Source of the DNA: CAWACP01 sp963832965 | GTDB taxonomy: Bacteria > Acidobacteriota > Terriglobia > Bryobacterales > Bryobacteraceae | NCBI GenBank assembly: GCA_963832965.1 | Contig: CAWHVW010000003.1 | Location: 434,001 to 498,000 of the forward strand | DNA length: 64,000 nucleotides | Reading direction: 5' to 3' | Shown: in pieces, positions 1 to 8,311 of the stretch | Numbering within the stretch: position 1 is the stretch's first letter | How the letters are laid out: every line of letters starts with the position of its first letter | Notes under the pieces: generated by a model | Databases searched by the model: none | Told to the model about the DNA's origin: nothing | The model's input: the letters and a program-made list of their open reading frames with translations, nothing else | Program-made: the position numbers and the translations under genes

Positions 1-1
1 C

Positions 2-175
2 GTCCCGATTATTGCCCTGACGGCGCGGGCCATGCAGCAGGATGAGCGGGAGTGCCTTGCCGCAGGCATGGACGGGTACCTGGCTAAACCGATCGACATC
101 AACGATCTGCTTCGGCTGGCCGACCAGATTGCGGGGCAAACCGAAATCGTCACAGAGATCTCGCCTACCGCTTAG
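2..175 (+). CDS. C-terminal end of a response-regulator receiver domain (partial)
   Basis: The frame is open from the window edge to a TAG at 173-175 and encodes the last 57 residues of a protein that begins outside the window. The visible part reads PIIALTARAM, then AAGMDGYLAKPID. This is the beta4-alpha4-beta5 end of a CheY-like receiver, including the conserved Lys-Pro of the phosphorylation site. Such an ending is typical of hybrid histidine kinases, where the receiver is the last domain, and of stand-alone response regulators. The ALTARAM and GMDGYLAKP wording favours a hybrid kinase, but this is inference because the kinase part is not visible. Confidence 0.85.
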   Translation, partial: VPIIALTARAMQQDERECLAAGMDGYLAKPIDINDLLRLADQIAGQTEIVTEISPTA

Positions 176-253
176 GTGCTGTGTTGTTTTTCTGAGAGCA
201 GACAACTGTCCGTGGCTAATGCCGCGGCTCCAGAAGGCCGAACTAACCTGCAG

Positions 254-1384
254 ATGAGGACGCGTGCGTTCGCAGGGATCGGCATTGTGGTGGTAATGAC
301 CACCTTCCAGGTCTTCCTGGCATCCACGTTCTCCATAGCTTCCGGCGATTTCAGAGTCTTTTATACGGGCGCTCGCGCCGCCGCCGAGGGACGACTGGCT
401 GACCTGCACGACGAGGTGGTGCAGCAACGCATTCAGGCGCCGGTAATCCCGCCCGGCCAGGGCCCTGCGTACTTTGTTCGGCTGCAGACCTGGGCGGCGC
501 TGTTGGTCCCGTTTGGCCTGTTGCCCTTCCGCACTTCATTTCTGTTCTGGGTGATCGCACAGGCTTCGATCCTGATCTGCGGGTGGATCTGGGCCGCGCG
601 GCGCTTTGGAATCGACGCGGCGGTGCTGGCAGCCATGTTTCCTCCGGCCATCCTCGGCATTGGCTTCGGCCAGGACGCCGTTTTCTTTTTCGGTCTGGTG
701 CTTCTGTCGTGGGTTCTGTTCGAGCGCGGGAACCGATTCGCCGCTGGTTTGTTACTGGGAATGTGCGCGGTGAAACCGCACCTGGTTTTCATCGTCCCGC
801 TTGCGCTGATCATCCAGCAACGCTGGCGCATTCTTGCGGGATTCCTCTCGGGCGGTACGGTCATGATTGCCGGCTCCATGGTGCTGGGCGGTTGGCTTGC
901 GTTGCCGCGTTATGCCGCGTTTCTAGGCCGCGAGGCAATTCAGCGCCGGCCCGAGCGGGAGATGAACGTGGACGCGATTCTACTTAGTATGGGTCTTCCT
1001 CTGGCGCTCCGGTTCATTTTGATGGCAACAGTCCTCGCCGCGACTATTCTGGTGTGCCGCCACGCCACCTGGTCCATTGGACTCACGGCGGCTTTACTGG
1101 CATCGTTTCTCATCGCCCCGCACACGGGCAGCTACGACGCTACCATGCTGCTGGTCCCTGCCTGGCTGATTGCCTTCTCCGATCAGAAGCCAGCCACTCG
1201 GGCCCTGGCGACCGCCTTCTTCACGCCCATCCCATGGCTTCTCCCACTTCTCGACCAGCCGTGGACCGGACTCCCTGCCCTGTTATTGCTTAGCCTGCTG
1301 CTCGCACTCGCGTGGGAACCCGCAAGAGCAGCCCTGCGCTCGGCCTTCGCGTGGCGAACTCCCGCGGCGGCCACGGGGCCGTGA
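254..1384 (+). CDS. GT87/DUF2029-like polytopic membrane protein, copy 1
   Basis: A 376-residue, strongly hydrophobic protein with about eight to ten membrane segments. It resembles DUF2029/GT87 proteins, a GT-C family that includes polyprenol-phosphate mannosyl- and arabinosyltransferases. Visible signatures are an early D-F-x-x-F-Y-T-G-A segment after the first helix (a candidate GT-C acidic site), GFGQDAVFF near the middle, and CAVKPHLVF further on. These three marks recur in the next gene and in the gene at the right edge. I chose the ATG at 254 because it is followed directly by a signal-anchor helix; an in-frame upstream start at 176 would add 26 residues with no membrane character. Donor and acceptor cannot be read from the sequence. 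Confidence 0.8.
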   Translation: MRTRAFAGIGIVVVMTTFQVFLASTFSIASGDFRVFYTGARAAAEGRLADLHDEVVQQRIQAPVIPPGQGPAYFVRLQTWAALLVPFGLLPFRTSFLFWVIAQASILICGWIWAARRFGIDAAVLAAMFPPAILGIGFGQDAVFFFGLVLLSWVLFERGNRFAAGLLLGMCAVKPHLVFIVPLALIIQQRWRILAGFLSGGTVMIAGSMVLGGWLALPRYAAFLGREAIQRRPEREMNVDAILLSMGLPLALRFILMATVLAATILVCRHATWSIGLTAALLASFLIAPHTGSYDATMLLVPAWLIAFSDQKPATRALATAFFTPIPWLLPLLDQPWTGLPALLLLSLLLALAWEPARAALRSAFAWRTPAAATGP

Positions 1385-1397
1385 GGTGATTCGCGGC

Positions 1398-2561
1398 ATG
1401 CCAGCCAGAGCCGTCCGCCGGCCCCCTCTCGAGACGCTGTTGATCGTGGCGCTGCTGGCAAGCACGTGGATATTTCTCGGGTTGATGGTCAGGCCGGCGG
1501 CGCTGCGTCACGATTTTCTAAGTCTGTATACGGGCGCCTCGCTCGCCCGAGACGGGCAATTTAGCGCCCTCCATTCGCAGACCGTGCAACTGGTCCGCGA
1601 GCGCGCGATGATGCCGGAGACGACGGCACTCGTGCCATTCATTCGTCCAGCCTTCTACGCCGCACTGATTGCTCCGCTGGCGTTCTTTGACTATCGCACG
1701 GCATTCCTGATCTGGACCGTTGCGCAATGGGGCATACTGGGCGCTTGCTGGTGGTGGGGATGGAAACGCTTCGGCCCCGATGCGCTGCTATGGGCCGCGC
1801 TCAGCCTGCCCGCCGGACTTGGCATCGCCCACGGTCAGGATGCGCCGGTACTTCTAGCGATCATGATTGCCGGTTATCATCTGGCCGAACGCGGGCAGGC
1901 TGAGTGGGCGGGCGTGGTCTGGAGCCTTGCGCTCATGAAGTTCAATCTGGTCCTGGGCCTGCCCGTGGCCATGCTGGTCACCCGGCGGTGGCGCATGCTG
2001 GGTGGATTCGCTACAGGAGGAGCCGTGCTCGCGCTGATCTCGCTGGCGCTGGGGGGTTTTCATGACGCTGAGAGCTATCTGGCGATGCTGACCGGCCAAG
2101 GGCTGGAAAGGCTTTCGCCGACCCCCGAGTACATGATGAACATCCAGGCCATCGCGCTCAATCTTGGAGTTCCAGAGATTCCGTTTTTCGTTCCAGCCGC
2201 GACGATTGTCGCAGTGATGCTCGTACTTGCCATCAGCAACGCGCCGCTTTGGCGATGGTTTTCGAGTGCGTTGATAACAGGCATGCTGCTGGCCCCGCAC
2301 GTCTACGGGTACGACGCCACCGTATTGCTTCTGGTGCTCTGGCTGGTTCTCTTCGAATCCCGCGACCTTCGAAGCCGCATCGTTGCGGCCGTCTTTGCGA
2401 CCCCTCTTGTGCCACTCGCCACCCTGGCGGGAACGCCGTGGGCCGCCGCCACAGCCGTAATGCTGCTTCTCCTGCTTTCGGCGCTGGCCGCGGAGTCCTA
2501 CGGGTTGACGGGACTCAGCGTTTTCCGGCGCCTTAGTACAAAAGTCCGTCAGTTCAACTGA
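1398..2561 (+). CDS. GT87/DUF2029-like polytopic membrane protein, copy 2
   Basis: A 387-residue membrane protein, clearly paralogous to the gene just upstream. Shared marks are DFLSLYTGASLARDG, GIAHGQDAPVLL and LALMKFNLVLGLPV, in the same order and spacing. The ATG at 1398 has a purine-rich Shine-Dalgarno (GAGGTGAT, 1383-1390) that overlaps the stop of copy 1, so the pair is probably co-translated. An open frame extends upstream to 1170, but that part only reads through copy 1. The function is inferred to be lipid-linked sugar transfer to an envelope glycan. Tandem duplication with divergence is the likely origin. Confidence 0.8.
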   Translation: MPARAVRRPPLETLLIVALLASTWIFLGLMVRPAALRHDFLSLYTGASLARDGQFSALHSQTVQLVRERAMMPETTALVPFIRPAFYAALIAPLAFFDYRTAFLIWTVAQWGILGACWWWGWKRFGPDALLWAALSLPAGLGIAHGQDAPVLLAIMIAGYHLAERGQAEWAGVVWSLALMKFNLVLGLPVAMLVTRRWRMLGGFATGGAVLALISLALGGFHDAESYLAMLTGQGLERLSPTPEYMMNIQAIALNLGVPEIPFFVPAATIVAVMLVLAISNAPLWRWFSSALITGMLLAPHVYGYDATVLLLVLWLVLFESRDLRSRIVAAVFATPLVPLATLAGTPWAAATAVMLLLLLSALAAESYGLTGLSVFRRLSTKVRQFN

Positions 2562-2639
2562 GGAAACCTTCTAGGTTATCTCGCCGATTTGTCCCGCGCG
2601 CGTCCGCATCCAAAATATAGATGGGAAGCGGGATACCCG

Positions 2640-2849
2640 ATGCTGCTGCAAAGACAGAAAAGCCACTATACCGAGACCGAGGCGGCCGAGGAACTGGGCG
2701 TTTCCGTCTCACAGTTGCGCGCGCTCGTCCGAGAACGTATCGCCCGCTCCGAAGAGGACGTGCGTAACCTGCCAATGGCCTACTTCCAGCCCGCCGACCT
2801 GCTCCTGCTCAAACTGATAACAAACGGCGTTGCCGCCTCCGCCCTATAG
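2640..2849 (+). CDS. Small HTH (MerR/excisionase-like) protein
   Basis: A 69-residue protein whose core, TETEAAEELGVSVSQLRALV, has the spacing of a MerR/excisionase-type helix-turn-helix (YTETEAAEELGVS is the usual first helix and turn). It is followed by RNLPMAYFQPADLLLLK, like the wing/recognition portion of small DNA-binding proteins. No effector domain is present. I chose the ATG at 2640 over an in-frame one at 2589 because the HTH is at the N-terminus in such proteins; the 17 extra residues look non-coding. It lies between a membrane glycosyltransferase-like gene and a dehydrogenase, with no obvious operon partner. Target unknown. Confidence 0.65.
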   Translation: MLLQRQKSHYTETEAAEELGVSVSQLRALVRERIARSEEDVRNLPMAYFQPADLLLLKLITNGVAASAL

Positions 2850-2885
2850 AAGACACCCGCCCATCATCCGCGTATCATCAAATAG

Positions 2886-3785
2886 ATGGCAAATCTTGGC
2901 TTCCTCGGACTCGGCATCATGGGACTTCCCATGGCGCGCAACCTGATCCGCGCTGGACATACCGTTGCACTCTGGTCGCACGATACTGCAAAGGCGCGAA
3001 ATCTCTGCTCCGAACACAGCAACACGATATTCTCAGAAACGCCGCGTGGTGTTGCCGAACGGGCTGAGTGCGTTTTCGCGTGCGTCGGCACGACGGAGAT
3101 GTCAGAAGCGGTTCTTACCGGTCCCGAGGGTGTCATCGAAGGCGCCCGGCCAGGAACAATAGTTGCCGACGCCAGCACGGTAGCGCCCGAGGCGAGCCGA
3201 TCTCTCGGAAGGCGTTTAGCCGAGCGCGGCATCCACTTCCTGGACGCGCCCTGCACTGGTTCCAAGCCGGGAGCCGAGAACGCCACGCTCACCTTCATGG
3301 TGGGTGGGGATCATGCCGTCTTCGAGCGCGTGAGGCCTTATTTCGAGGCAATGGGCAAGCAGTTCTATTACTGCGGAGGCCCGGGAATGGGGCTGGAAGC
3401 CAAGCTCACCCAGAATCTGATCCTGGCTAATATGATGCTGGCATTCGATGAAGGTATGGTGCTGGCCACGAAGGCCGGGGTCGACGCCGGGCTGATGGTG
3501 GAGATCCTGAGCAACAGCGCCGCGAAATCGGGTTTGCTGTCCTTCAAGGCTCCTTACATCCTAAAACGTGACTTCACAACCAACTTTTCCACAAAATGGA
3601 TGGCCAAGGACGTGGGGCTGGCGCTCGACTCTGCCCGCCAAAGAAACATACCCCTGCCTCTCACTGGAGTTACACAGCAGATGTTTCAGGCTGCAATTGC
3701 CGCAGGTTACGGCGATGAGGACATGTGCTCGACCATAAAAGTGCTGGAGGACTGGGCGGGAGTGAAAGTCAGCCAACAGTCCTGA
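2886..3785 (+). CDS. NAD(P)-dependent beta-hydroxyacid dehydrogenase family protein
   Basis: A 299-residue protein of the 3-hydroxyisobutyrate/6-phosphogluconate dehydrogenase-like superfamily. The Rossmann fingerprint GLGIMGLPMARNLIRAGH lies at the N-terminus, the substrate-site motif DAPCTGSKPGAENATL near residue 120, and the helix with the catalytic lysine follows (GLEAKLTQNLILAN). The length equals that of GLYR1/tartronate semialdehyde reductase and 3-hydroxyisobutyrate dehydrogenases. The family oxidises beta-hydroxyacids or reduces semialdehydes with NAD(P)H in the cytoplasm. The exact substrate (succinic semialdehyde/glyoxylate or 3-hydroxyisobutyrate) is not decidable here, and no catabolic partner genes are adjacent. 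Confidence 0.9.
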   Translation: MANLGFLGLGIMGLPMARNLIRAGHTVALWSHDTAKARNLCSEHSNTIFSETPRGVAERAECVFACVGTTEMSEAVLTGPEGVIEGARPGTIVADASTVAPEASRSLGRRLAERGIHFLDAPCTGSKPGAENATLTFMVGGDHAVFERVRPYFEAMGKQFYYCGGPGMGLEAKLTQNLILANMMLAFDEGMVLATKAGVDAGLMVEILSNSAAKSGLLSFKAPYILKRDFTTNFSTKWMAKDVGLALDSARQRNIPLPLTGVTQQMFQAAIAAGYGDEDMCSTIKVLEDWAGVKVSQQS

Positions 3786-3801
3786 TCCCTACAAAAAACT
3801 G

Positions 3802-3830
3802 TTGCGTTCCGCAAATTCATATACTAATAT
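3802..3830 (+). promoter_or_regulatory. Sigma70-like promoter upstream of the dxr leader
   Basis: TTGCGT at 3802-3807 and TAATAT at 3825-3830 are separated by exactly 17 bases, in an A/T-rich stretch right after the dehydrogenase stop. Transcription would start near 3837, immediately before the long inverted repeat described in the next entry. The match is seen by eye only. Confidence 0.45.
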
Positions 3831-3836
3831 TGGAAG

Positions 3837-3970
3837 TAAGCCGGGGAGGCAACTCCCACCAAAGCGAGACTAACCTCAAAGACCCCTGAAGCATCCTCCC
3901 CGGCGCCCGAAAGGGTTATTCCCAGCGGAGTTCAGGTTCCCCGAAAGTTAACGAGCGTATAACGCTTTGT
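3837..3970 (+). ncRNA. Candidate structured RNA or dxr 5' leader
   Basis: No coding frame covers this stretch, yet it is rich in complementarity. A perfect 10-bp stem joins 3840-3849 (GCCGGGGAGG) and 3895-3904 (CCTCCCCGGC). A competing local hairpin, GGGAG-GCAA-CTCCC (3844-3857), has a GNRA loop. CCC-GAAA-GGG (3906-3915) is a second GNRA hairpin. CCTGAA (3885-3890), inside the big loop, can pair with TTCAGG (3931-3936) outside it, a pseudoknot geometry. A weak hairpin, AGCGT-ATA-ACGCT (3954-3966), is followed by TTTGT. The promoter-like site places the RNA 5' end three bases before the long stem. It could be a cis-regulator of dxr-rseP, 112 bases further on, or a free small RNA. I could not match it to a known riboswitch, SRP, 6S or tmRNA. 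Confidence 0.35.
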
Positions 3971-4062
3971 AAAATGGCGTGCTCCTGGGTTTGGCAAGGG
4001 CACGAGTGCCGGTACCATGGTTACAGGAACCCGTTTCTCGCAGGGGAGAGGCTTTCAGACGA

Positions 4063-4068
4063 TATAAT
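4063..4068 (+). promoter_or_regulatory. Possible dxr-proximal -10 element
   Basis: A perfect TATAAT lies 13 bases before the dxr start codon. No convincing -35 hexamer is found at 16-18 bases upstream and there is no TG extension. If used, the transcript would start about 6-7 bases before the ATG, giving an almost leaderless dxr mRNA separate from the longer leader transcript. Confidence 0.25.
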
Positions 4069-4081
4069 TGGGGCGGTTGGG

Positions 4082-5293
4082 ATGAAAAACATAACGGTAC
4101 TGGGTTCCACCGGCTCAATTGGCGTAAGTACTCTTGACGTAGTCGGGCGACGGCCAGAACAGTTCCGGATCTTTGCCTTGGTCGCAGGGGGCAATACGGA
4201 CCTTCTGGCCCGGCAAATCGTCCGGTTCCGGCCACGGATGGCTTCGGTATCCACGGACGAGGGACTCCGCCAACTCGCCCGAGAGCTTGAGGAACTTGGC
4301 TTTCCACGAAATGAGTGGCCGCAGATCTCCTCCGGTCCGGCCGGCCGGGTGGCCTGCGCTGTGCAGCCTGAGGTCGACTTTGTCATGTCGGCGATCGTTG
4401 GGGTGGCAGGCCTTGAGGCGACCTGGGAGGCCATCTGCCGTGGCACACGGGTGGGCCTGGCCACCAAAGAGGTGCTGGTGGCCAGCGGGGGGCTGGTAAT
4501 GGACGCCGTCCATCGCCGCGCTACTGAGCTCATCCCGGTGGACAGCGAGCACAACGGAGCACATCAGTGCTTCCGCGCGGGGCGGCGCGAGGAAGTGGCC
4601 CGTCTGATCCTGACGGCCTCGGGAGGGCCTTTCAGGGAAACGCCCGCCGAGCGGCTCGATTCGGTGACCCCGGCTCAGGCTTTGAATCATCCAACATGGA
4701 AGATGGGTCAACGCATCACCATTGATTCAGCCACGATGATGAATAAGGGCTTCGAGGTGATCGAAGCGTGCTGGCTGTTCGGGCTGCCACCGAAACAGGT
4801 GGACGTGGTGGTGCATCCGCAATCTTCGATTCACGCGATGGTGGAATACGTCGACGGCAGCGTGATCGCGCAGATCTCGGCCACGGACATGCGAATGCCC
4901 ATCCAGTACGCTTTGACATGGCCGGAGCGCGACACCGCGCCGGTTCCGCGGCTGGATTGGACAGAGCCGCGGTCGTGGACATTCTCCCCGCCGGATCTCG
5001 GCAAGTTCCCGCTGCTGGGACTTGCCTACGCGGCCCAGGACGCAGGCGGGTCGGCTACGTGTACGCTGAACGCTGCCGATGAGATCGCTGTGAGCGCTTT
5101 CCTGCGGGAAGAGATTTCATATCCGGGCATCGCGCGAGTGGTTCGTGAGACGCTGGAAAAGGTAACTGTGCGTACGCCTCGGTCGATCGGCGAGGTGCTG
5201 GAAATCGACCGGGAATCTCGCGCCGTGGCGCGCCAGATGGTCGCGGGCATGGCTGGTGCGGCGGCGCAGTATTCGAGGGCGGGGATAGGGTAG
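4082..5293 (+). CDS. dxr: 1-deoxy-D-xylulose 5-phosphate reductoisomerase
   Basis: A 403-residue enzyme that converts DXP to 2-C-methyl-D-erythritol 4-phosphate with NADPH, the first committed step of the MEP isoprenoid pathway in the cytoplasm. The N-terminal nucleotide-binding motif is ITVLGSTGSIGVSTLDV. ATKEVLVASGG, PVDSEHNGAHQC (metal ligands Asp and Glu) and ILTASGGPFRETP (flexible loop) are all present, as are HPTWKMGQRITIDSATMMNK and VHPQSSIHAMVEYVDGS. The ATG at 4082 gives the canonical N-terminus; an in-frame start 36 codons upstream would only add leader sequence. It is followed directly by rseP with no spacer, an arrangement common in bacteria. ispD and ispF of the same pathway lie at 38.9-40.1 kb on the other strand. 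Confidence 0.97.
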   Translation: MKNITVLGSTGSIGVSTLDVVGRRPEQFRIFALVAGGNTDLLARQIVRFRPRMASVSTDEGLRQLARELEELGFPRNEWPQISSGPAGRVACAVQPEVDFVMSAIVGVAGLEATWEAICRGTRVGLATKEVLVASGGLVMDAVHRRATELIPVDSEHNGAHQCFRAGRREEVARLILTASGGPFRETPAERLDSVTPAQALNHPTWKMGQRITIDSATMMNKGFEVIEACWLFGLPPKQVDVVVHPQSSIHAMVEYVDGSVIAQISATDMRMPIQYALTWPERDTAPVPRLDWTEPRSWTFSPPDLGKFPLLGLAYAAQDAGGSATCTLNAADEIAVSAFLREEISYPGIARVVRETLEKVTVRTPRSIGEVLEIDRESRAVARQMVAGMAGAAAQYSRAGIG

Positions 5294-6607
5294 ATGGAAG
5301 CTTTTTTTCAGAGCGTTTGGTGGCTGCTGGTTCTAATCGGGGTGATGATCCTCATCCATGAACTAGGGCACTTCTGGGCGGCGCGGTATTTTGACGTTCG
5401 CGTGGACGCCTTCAGTTTCGGCTTCGGCCCTCGTTTGTTCGGCTACCGCCGCGGCGAAACGGATTTCCGCTTTTCTCTGATTCCTTTCGGCGGCTATGTC
5501 AAGATGGCCGGCGAACAACCCGGGGACGAAAACGCGGGCGATCCGCGCTCGTTTCTGGCCAAGCCCCGCTGGCAACGGTTGATCGTCGCTTTTGCCGGAC
5601 CATTCATGAATATCGTTCTCGCGGTCGCGGTGGTCACCGGCATGTTTATGGCGCGTTTCCCCAAGGAGCCGGATTCGGCCGATCCGGTGGTCGGATATGT
5701 CGCGCCGGGCAGCGCGGCAGCTCACGCTGGTGTGCAACCGGGCGACCAGATCGTGCAGATTGACGATAAGCCCGATCCTACCTGGTACGACGTGCTCATT
5801 CGCGAGGTGTCCAGCGCGAATCATCCCTTGTCGGTCTGGATACGCCGCAATGGCCAGCGGCTTCAGCTTTCGGTGACACCTGTCTTCGATCCCCGGCGGG
5901 GTGTTGGATTCGCCGGCTGGGATCATCAGGTGGACGTCGAGGTGAAGTCGGTGATGCCCGGTTTCGCGGCCGAGCAGGCGGGCCTGCGCGCCGGGGATGT
6001 TCTTCTCAGCGTGAACGGCCAGCCGCTGCGCTCCACCGCGGGCCTGTCGGAGGCGATCGGCAACAGTAAAGGAGAGCCGGTACAAATTGTGTATAAGCGC
6101 GATGGCCGAACCGCTTCGCTGACCATCGTGCCACGATTTGACAAAGACGAGAAGCGCTGGATTATTGGGGTCCATCAGGATGAGCGGATGGAGTTCGTCG
6201 CTTTGCCGTTCCCGGATGCCTTGCGCGAGTCGTTTCGCGAAAATACTCGCTATGCGACGGTTATTTTCGAGATGCTGAAGGGTATTGTCGAGCGGCGAAT
6301 GTCACCCCGGTCTCTCTCGGGGCCTGTGGAGATGGCGCGGGCTTCCCGGGAAGCGGCGCAGGAGGGACCCATGGCGTTCCTTGGCCTGATGGCCATGGTC
6401 AGCCTGAATCTGGCGGTTTTTAACCTGCTGCCAATTCCCATCCTGGACGGGGGCGTCATCCTGATGCTGGTGGTGGAGATGCTGATGCGGCGCGACCTCA
6501 GCATGCAGGTGAAAGAAGCGGTGTTGAAGCTTGGCTTCGTGTTCCTGATGGTTGTGGTGGCGTTCGTTCTCTACAGCGACATTTCGAAGATCATGCCGCC
6601 CGGCTGA
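5294..6607 (+). CDS. rseP: RIP metalloprotease RseP/YaeL (site-2 protease)
   Basis: A 437-residue integral membrane zinc protease that cleaves transmembrane anti-sigma factors and remnant signal peptides. The zinc motif HELGH is at residues 22-26 in the first membrane helix. The FGFGPRLFGY and IPFGGYVKMAGE segments follow, then two PDZ domains (about 125-205 and 215-290). The C-terminal third-ligand motif NLLPIPILDGG lies near residue 380. Length and order match E. coli RseP. The ATG follows the dxr stop codon immediately, so translation is probably coupled. No sigma-E or RseA homologue is visible in the window. Confidence 0.96.
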   Translation: MEAFFQSVWWLLVLIGVMILIHELGHFWAARYFDVRVDAFSFGFGPRLFGYRRGETDFRFSLIPFGGYVKMAGEQPGDENAGDPRSFLAKPRWQRLIVAFAGPFMNIVLAVAVVTGMFMARFPKEPDSADPVVGYVAPGSAAAHAGVQPGDQIVQIDDKPDPTWYDVLIREVSSANHPLSVWIRRNGQRLQLSVTPVFDPRRGVGFAGWDHQVDVEVKSVMPGFAAEQAGLRAGDVLLSVNGQPLRSTAGLSEAIGNSKGEPVQIVYKRDGRTASLTIVPRFDKDEKRWIIGVHQDERMEFVALPFPDALRESFRENTRYATVIFEMLKGIVERRMSPRSLSGPVEMARASREAAQEGPMAFLGLMAMVSLNLAVFNLLPIPILDGGVILMLVVEMLMRRDLSMQVKEAVLKLGFVFLMVVVAFVLYSDISKIMPPG

Positions 6608-6907
6608 CTCGCCGCGAATGCGTGCCCTGGTCGCGGTGAGCGGACGCGCACGGTTCCGGGACTCCGGGATCAGCTGAAACACCACATCAACCGCCACCAG
6701 GCGCGGTCCGAGCAAGCCTTTGAGATCTGGGGTGCTTAGCACAGCCCGGCAGGAGCGCTTATCGCAGCACGCCCAGGCTGAGTCACCCAGGCCGATGTGA
6801 TGTAGCCGCCATCGGCACTCGCCGCCGCAGTGCTCGCGGCAACCCGGGTGATCCGTTTCCCAAGCAACGCGATATGCGTGTATTCGTGTTCATTTGCGGC
6901 CCAATGT
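6608..6907. other. Intergenic stretch between convergent rseP and pntB; no gene seen
   Basis: Exactly 300 bases separate the two 3' ends. Short minus-strand frames exist (one reads NEYTHIALLGKRITRV before running into low-complexity Ala-rich text), but none has a plausible start, codon pattern or recognisable family. I could not find a tRNA or a clean terminator. It may be a decayed coding remnant. Confidence 0.5.
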
Positions 6908-8311
6908 CTACGCGGGCACCGGTGACTGAGCGTTTATCTCCTTCACGATCTCGGCGACGAATCCCTTGGCGTCACCGAACAGCATCAGCGTCTTCGGGTC
7001 ATAGTACAGCTCGTTCTCAATGCCAGCAAAACCCGGGTTCATGCTGCGCTTGATGACCATCACGTTACGCGCCTTGTCCACGTCCAGAATCGGCATTCCG
7101 TAAATGGGGCTGGTCTTGTCGTGCCGCGCTGCCGGGTTCACCACGTCGTTGGCTCCGATCACCAGGGCGACGTCCGCCTCGGAAAATTCATTGTTAATGT
7201 CCTCCATCTCGTGCAGCCGATCATAAGGAATATCCGCCTCGGCCAGCAGGACATTCATGTGCCCTGGCATGCGTCCTGCCACTGGATGAATGGCGAACTG
7301 CACGTCCACGCCGCGCTTGATGAGCTGGTCGGTTAGTTCCCGAACCTTGTGCTGCGCCTGAGCCACGGCCATGCCATAACCGGGCACGATGATCACCTTC
7401 GACGCATTTGCCAGCAGCATAGCGGCATCCTCAGCCGAAGCGCTGCGCACCGGTCGCGCCTCCGCCTTCCCGGCGGCCTTCGTTTGCACCTGACCGAATG
7501 CCCCAAATAGTACGTTGGTGAAGGACCGGTTCATGGCTTTGCACATGATGACCGACAGAATGAACCCCGAAGCGGCGTTCAGCGCGCCAGCGATGATCAG
7601 CAGATGGTTCTCGAGAGCGAAGCCCATGGCGCAAGCCGATGCGCCCGCAAATGAGTTCAACAGTGCGATCACGGTGGGCATGTCGCCGCCACCGATAGGC
7701 AGAATGAACATGACGCCGAAGAGCAGACAGATGATTACGAATGCCGGAAACATCCATACCGGGGCCGCCGTGACAATCGGCCAGACGCCGAATACGACAC
7801 CCGCGGCCAGAACGGCCAGGTTCACGAAATTCTGGCCCTTATAAGTAATGGGCGGCGAGGGTATCAATCCTTGCAGTTTTCCGAAAGCCATGAGACTTGC
7901 CGTGAACGTCAGGAAACCGAGAAGCACTTCGATGGCCAAGGCCACCATCTTGAAGCCCGAGGGAGCTGCCGGAAAATCGTAGTAATACTCGGCGCTGCCT
8001 ACCAGAGCGGCGGCCAGCGCGCCGAACGCGTGCGAAAGGGCGGTGAACTGAGGTACCGCCGTCATGGGCATCAGCCGTGCCATCGGAGCGCCGATCATCG
8101 CGCCAATTACGATGGCGATAAGGATTCCGGTGTAGTTCACCACTTCATAACGCAGCAACGTTCCGATGATCGCCAGCGCGAAACCGATCTCGCCGATGAT
8201 GACGCCGCGCCTCGCCGTTGAGGGGTGATTCAGCCACTTGATCGAAAAGACCGTCGCGAACGCCGCAAGGAGGTACGCGTATTGCCAGAAGCTTTGCAGG
8301 AAGCCGTCCAT
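6908..8311 (-). CDS. pntB: NAD(P) transhydrogenase subunit beta
   Basis: A 467-residue subunit of the proton-translocating transhydrogenase, which uses the proton gradient to reduce NADP+ with NADH. The first half is membrane-embedded (dII) with runs such as GGGDMPTVIALLNSFAGASA. The C-terminal dIII domain binds NADP(H), with VIIVPGYGMAVAQAQHKV, FAIHPVAGRMPGHMNVLLAE, ANDVVNPAAR and MNPGFAGIENELYYD, all classical. The start codon overlaps the stop of the preceding gene by one base (TGATG). It is the last gene of a three-gene minus-strand operon. The length equals that of bacterial PntB. Confidence 0.97.
   Translation of the reverse strand: MDGFLQSFWQYAYLLAAFATVFSIKWLNHPSTARRGVIIGEIGFALAIIGTLLRYEVVNYTGILIAIVIGAMIGAPMARLMPMTAVPQFTALSHAFGALAAALVGSAEYYYDFPAAPSGFKMVALAIEVLLGFLTFTASLMAFGKLQGLIPSPPITYKGQNFVNLAVLAAGVVFGVWPIVTAAPVWMFPAFVIICLLFGVMFILPIGGGDMPTVIALLNSFAGASACAMGFALENHLLIIAGALNAASGFILSVIMCKAMNRSFTNVLFGAFGQVQTKAAGKAEARPVRSASAEDAAMLLANASKVIIVPGYGMAVAQAQHKVRELTDQLIKRGVDVQFAIHPVAGRMPGHMNVLLAEADIPYDRLHEMEDINNEFSEADVALVIGANDVVNPAARHDKTSPIYGMPILDVDKARNVMVIKRSMNPGFAGIENELYYDPKTLMLFGDAKGFVAEIVKEINAQSPVPA

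Noticed and set aside
3837..3970. Known riboswitch, SRP RNA, 6S RNA or tmRNA at the dxr leader
   Set aside because: None of the conserved core sequences I know for those families (for example the SRP GGAAG core, or TPP/cobalamin boxes) is present. The entry is kept only as an unclassified structured RNA candidate.
6700..6905. Minus-strand peptide-like text NEYTHIALLGKRITRV in the rseP-pntB gap
   Set aside because: It is short, has no start or Shine-Dalgarno, and quickly becomes Ala-rich. At most it is a decayed fragment; not counted as a gene.
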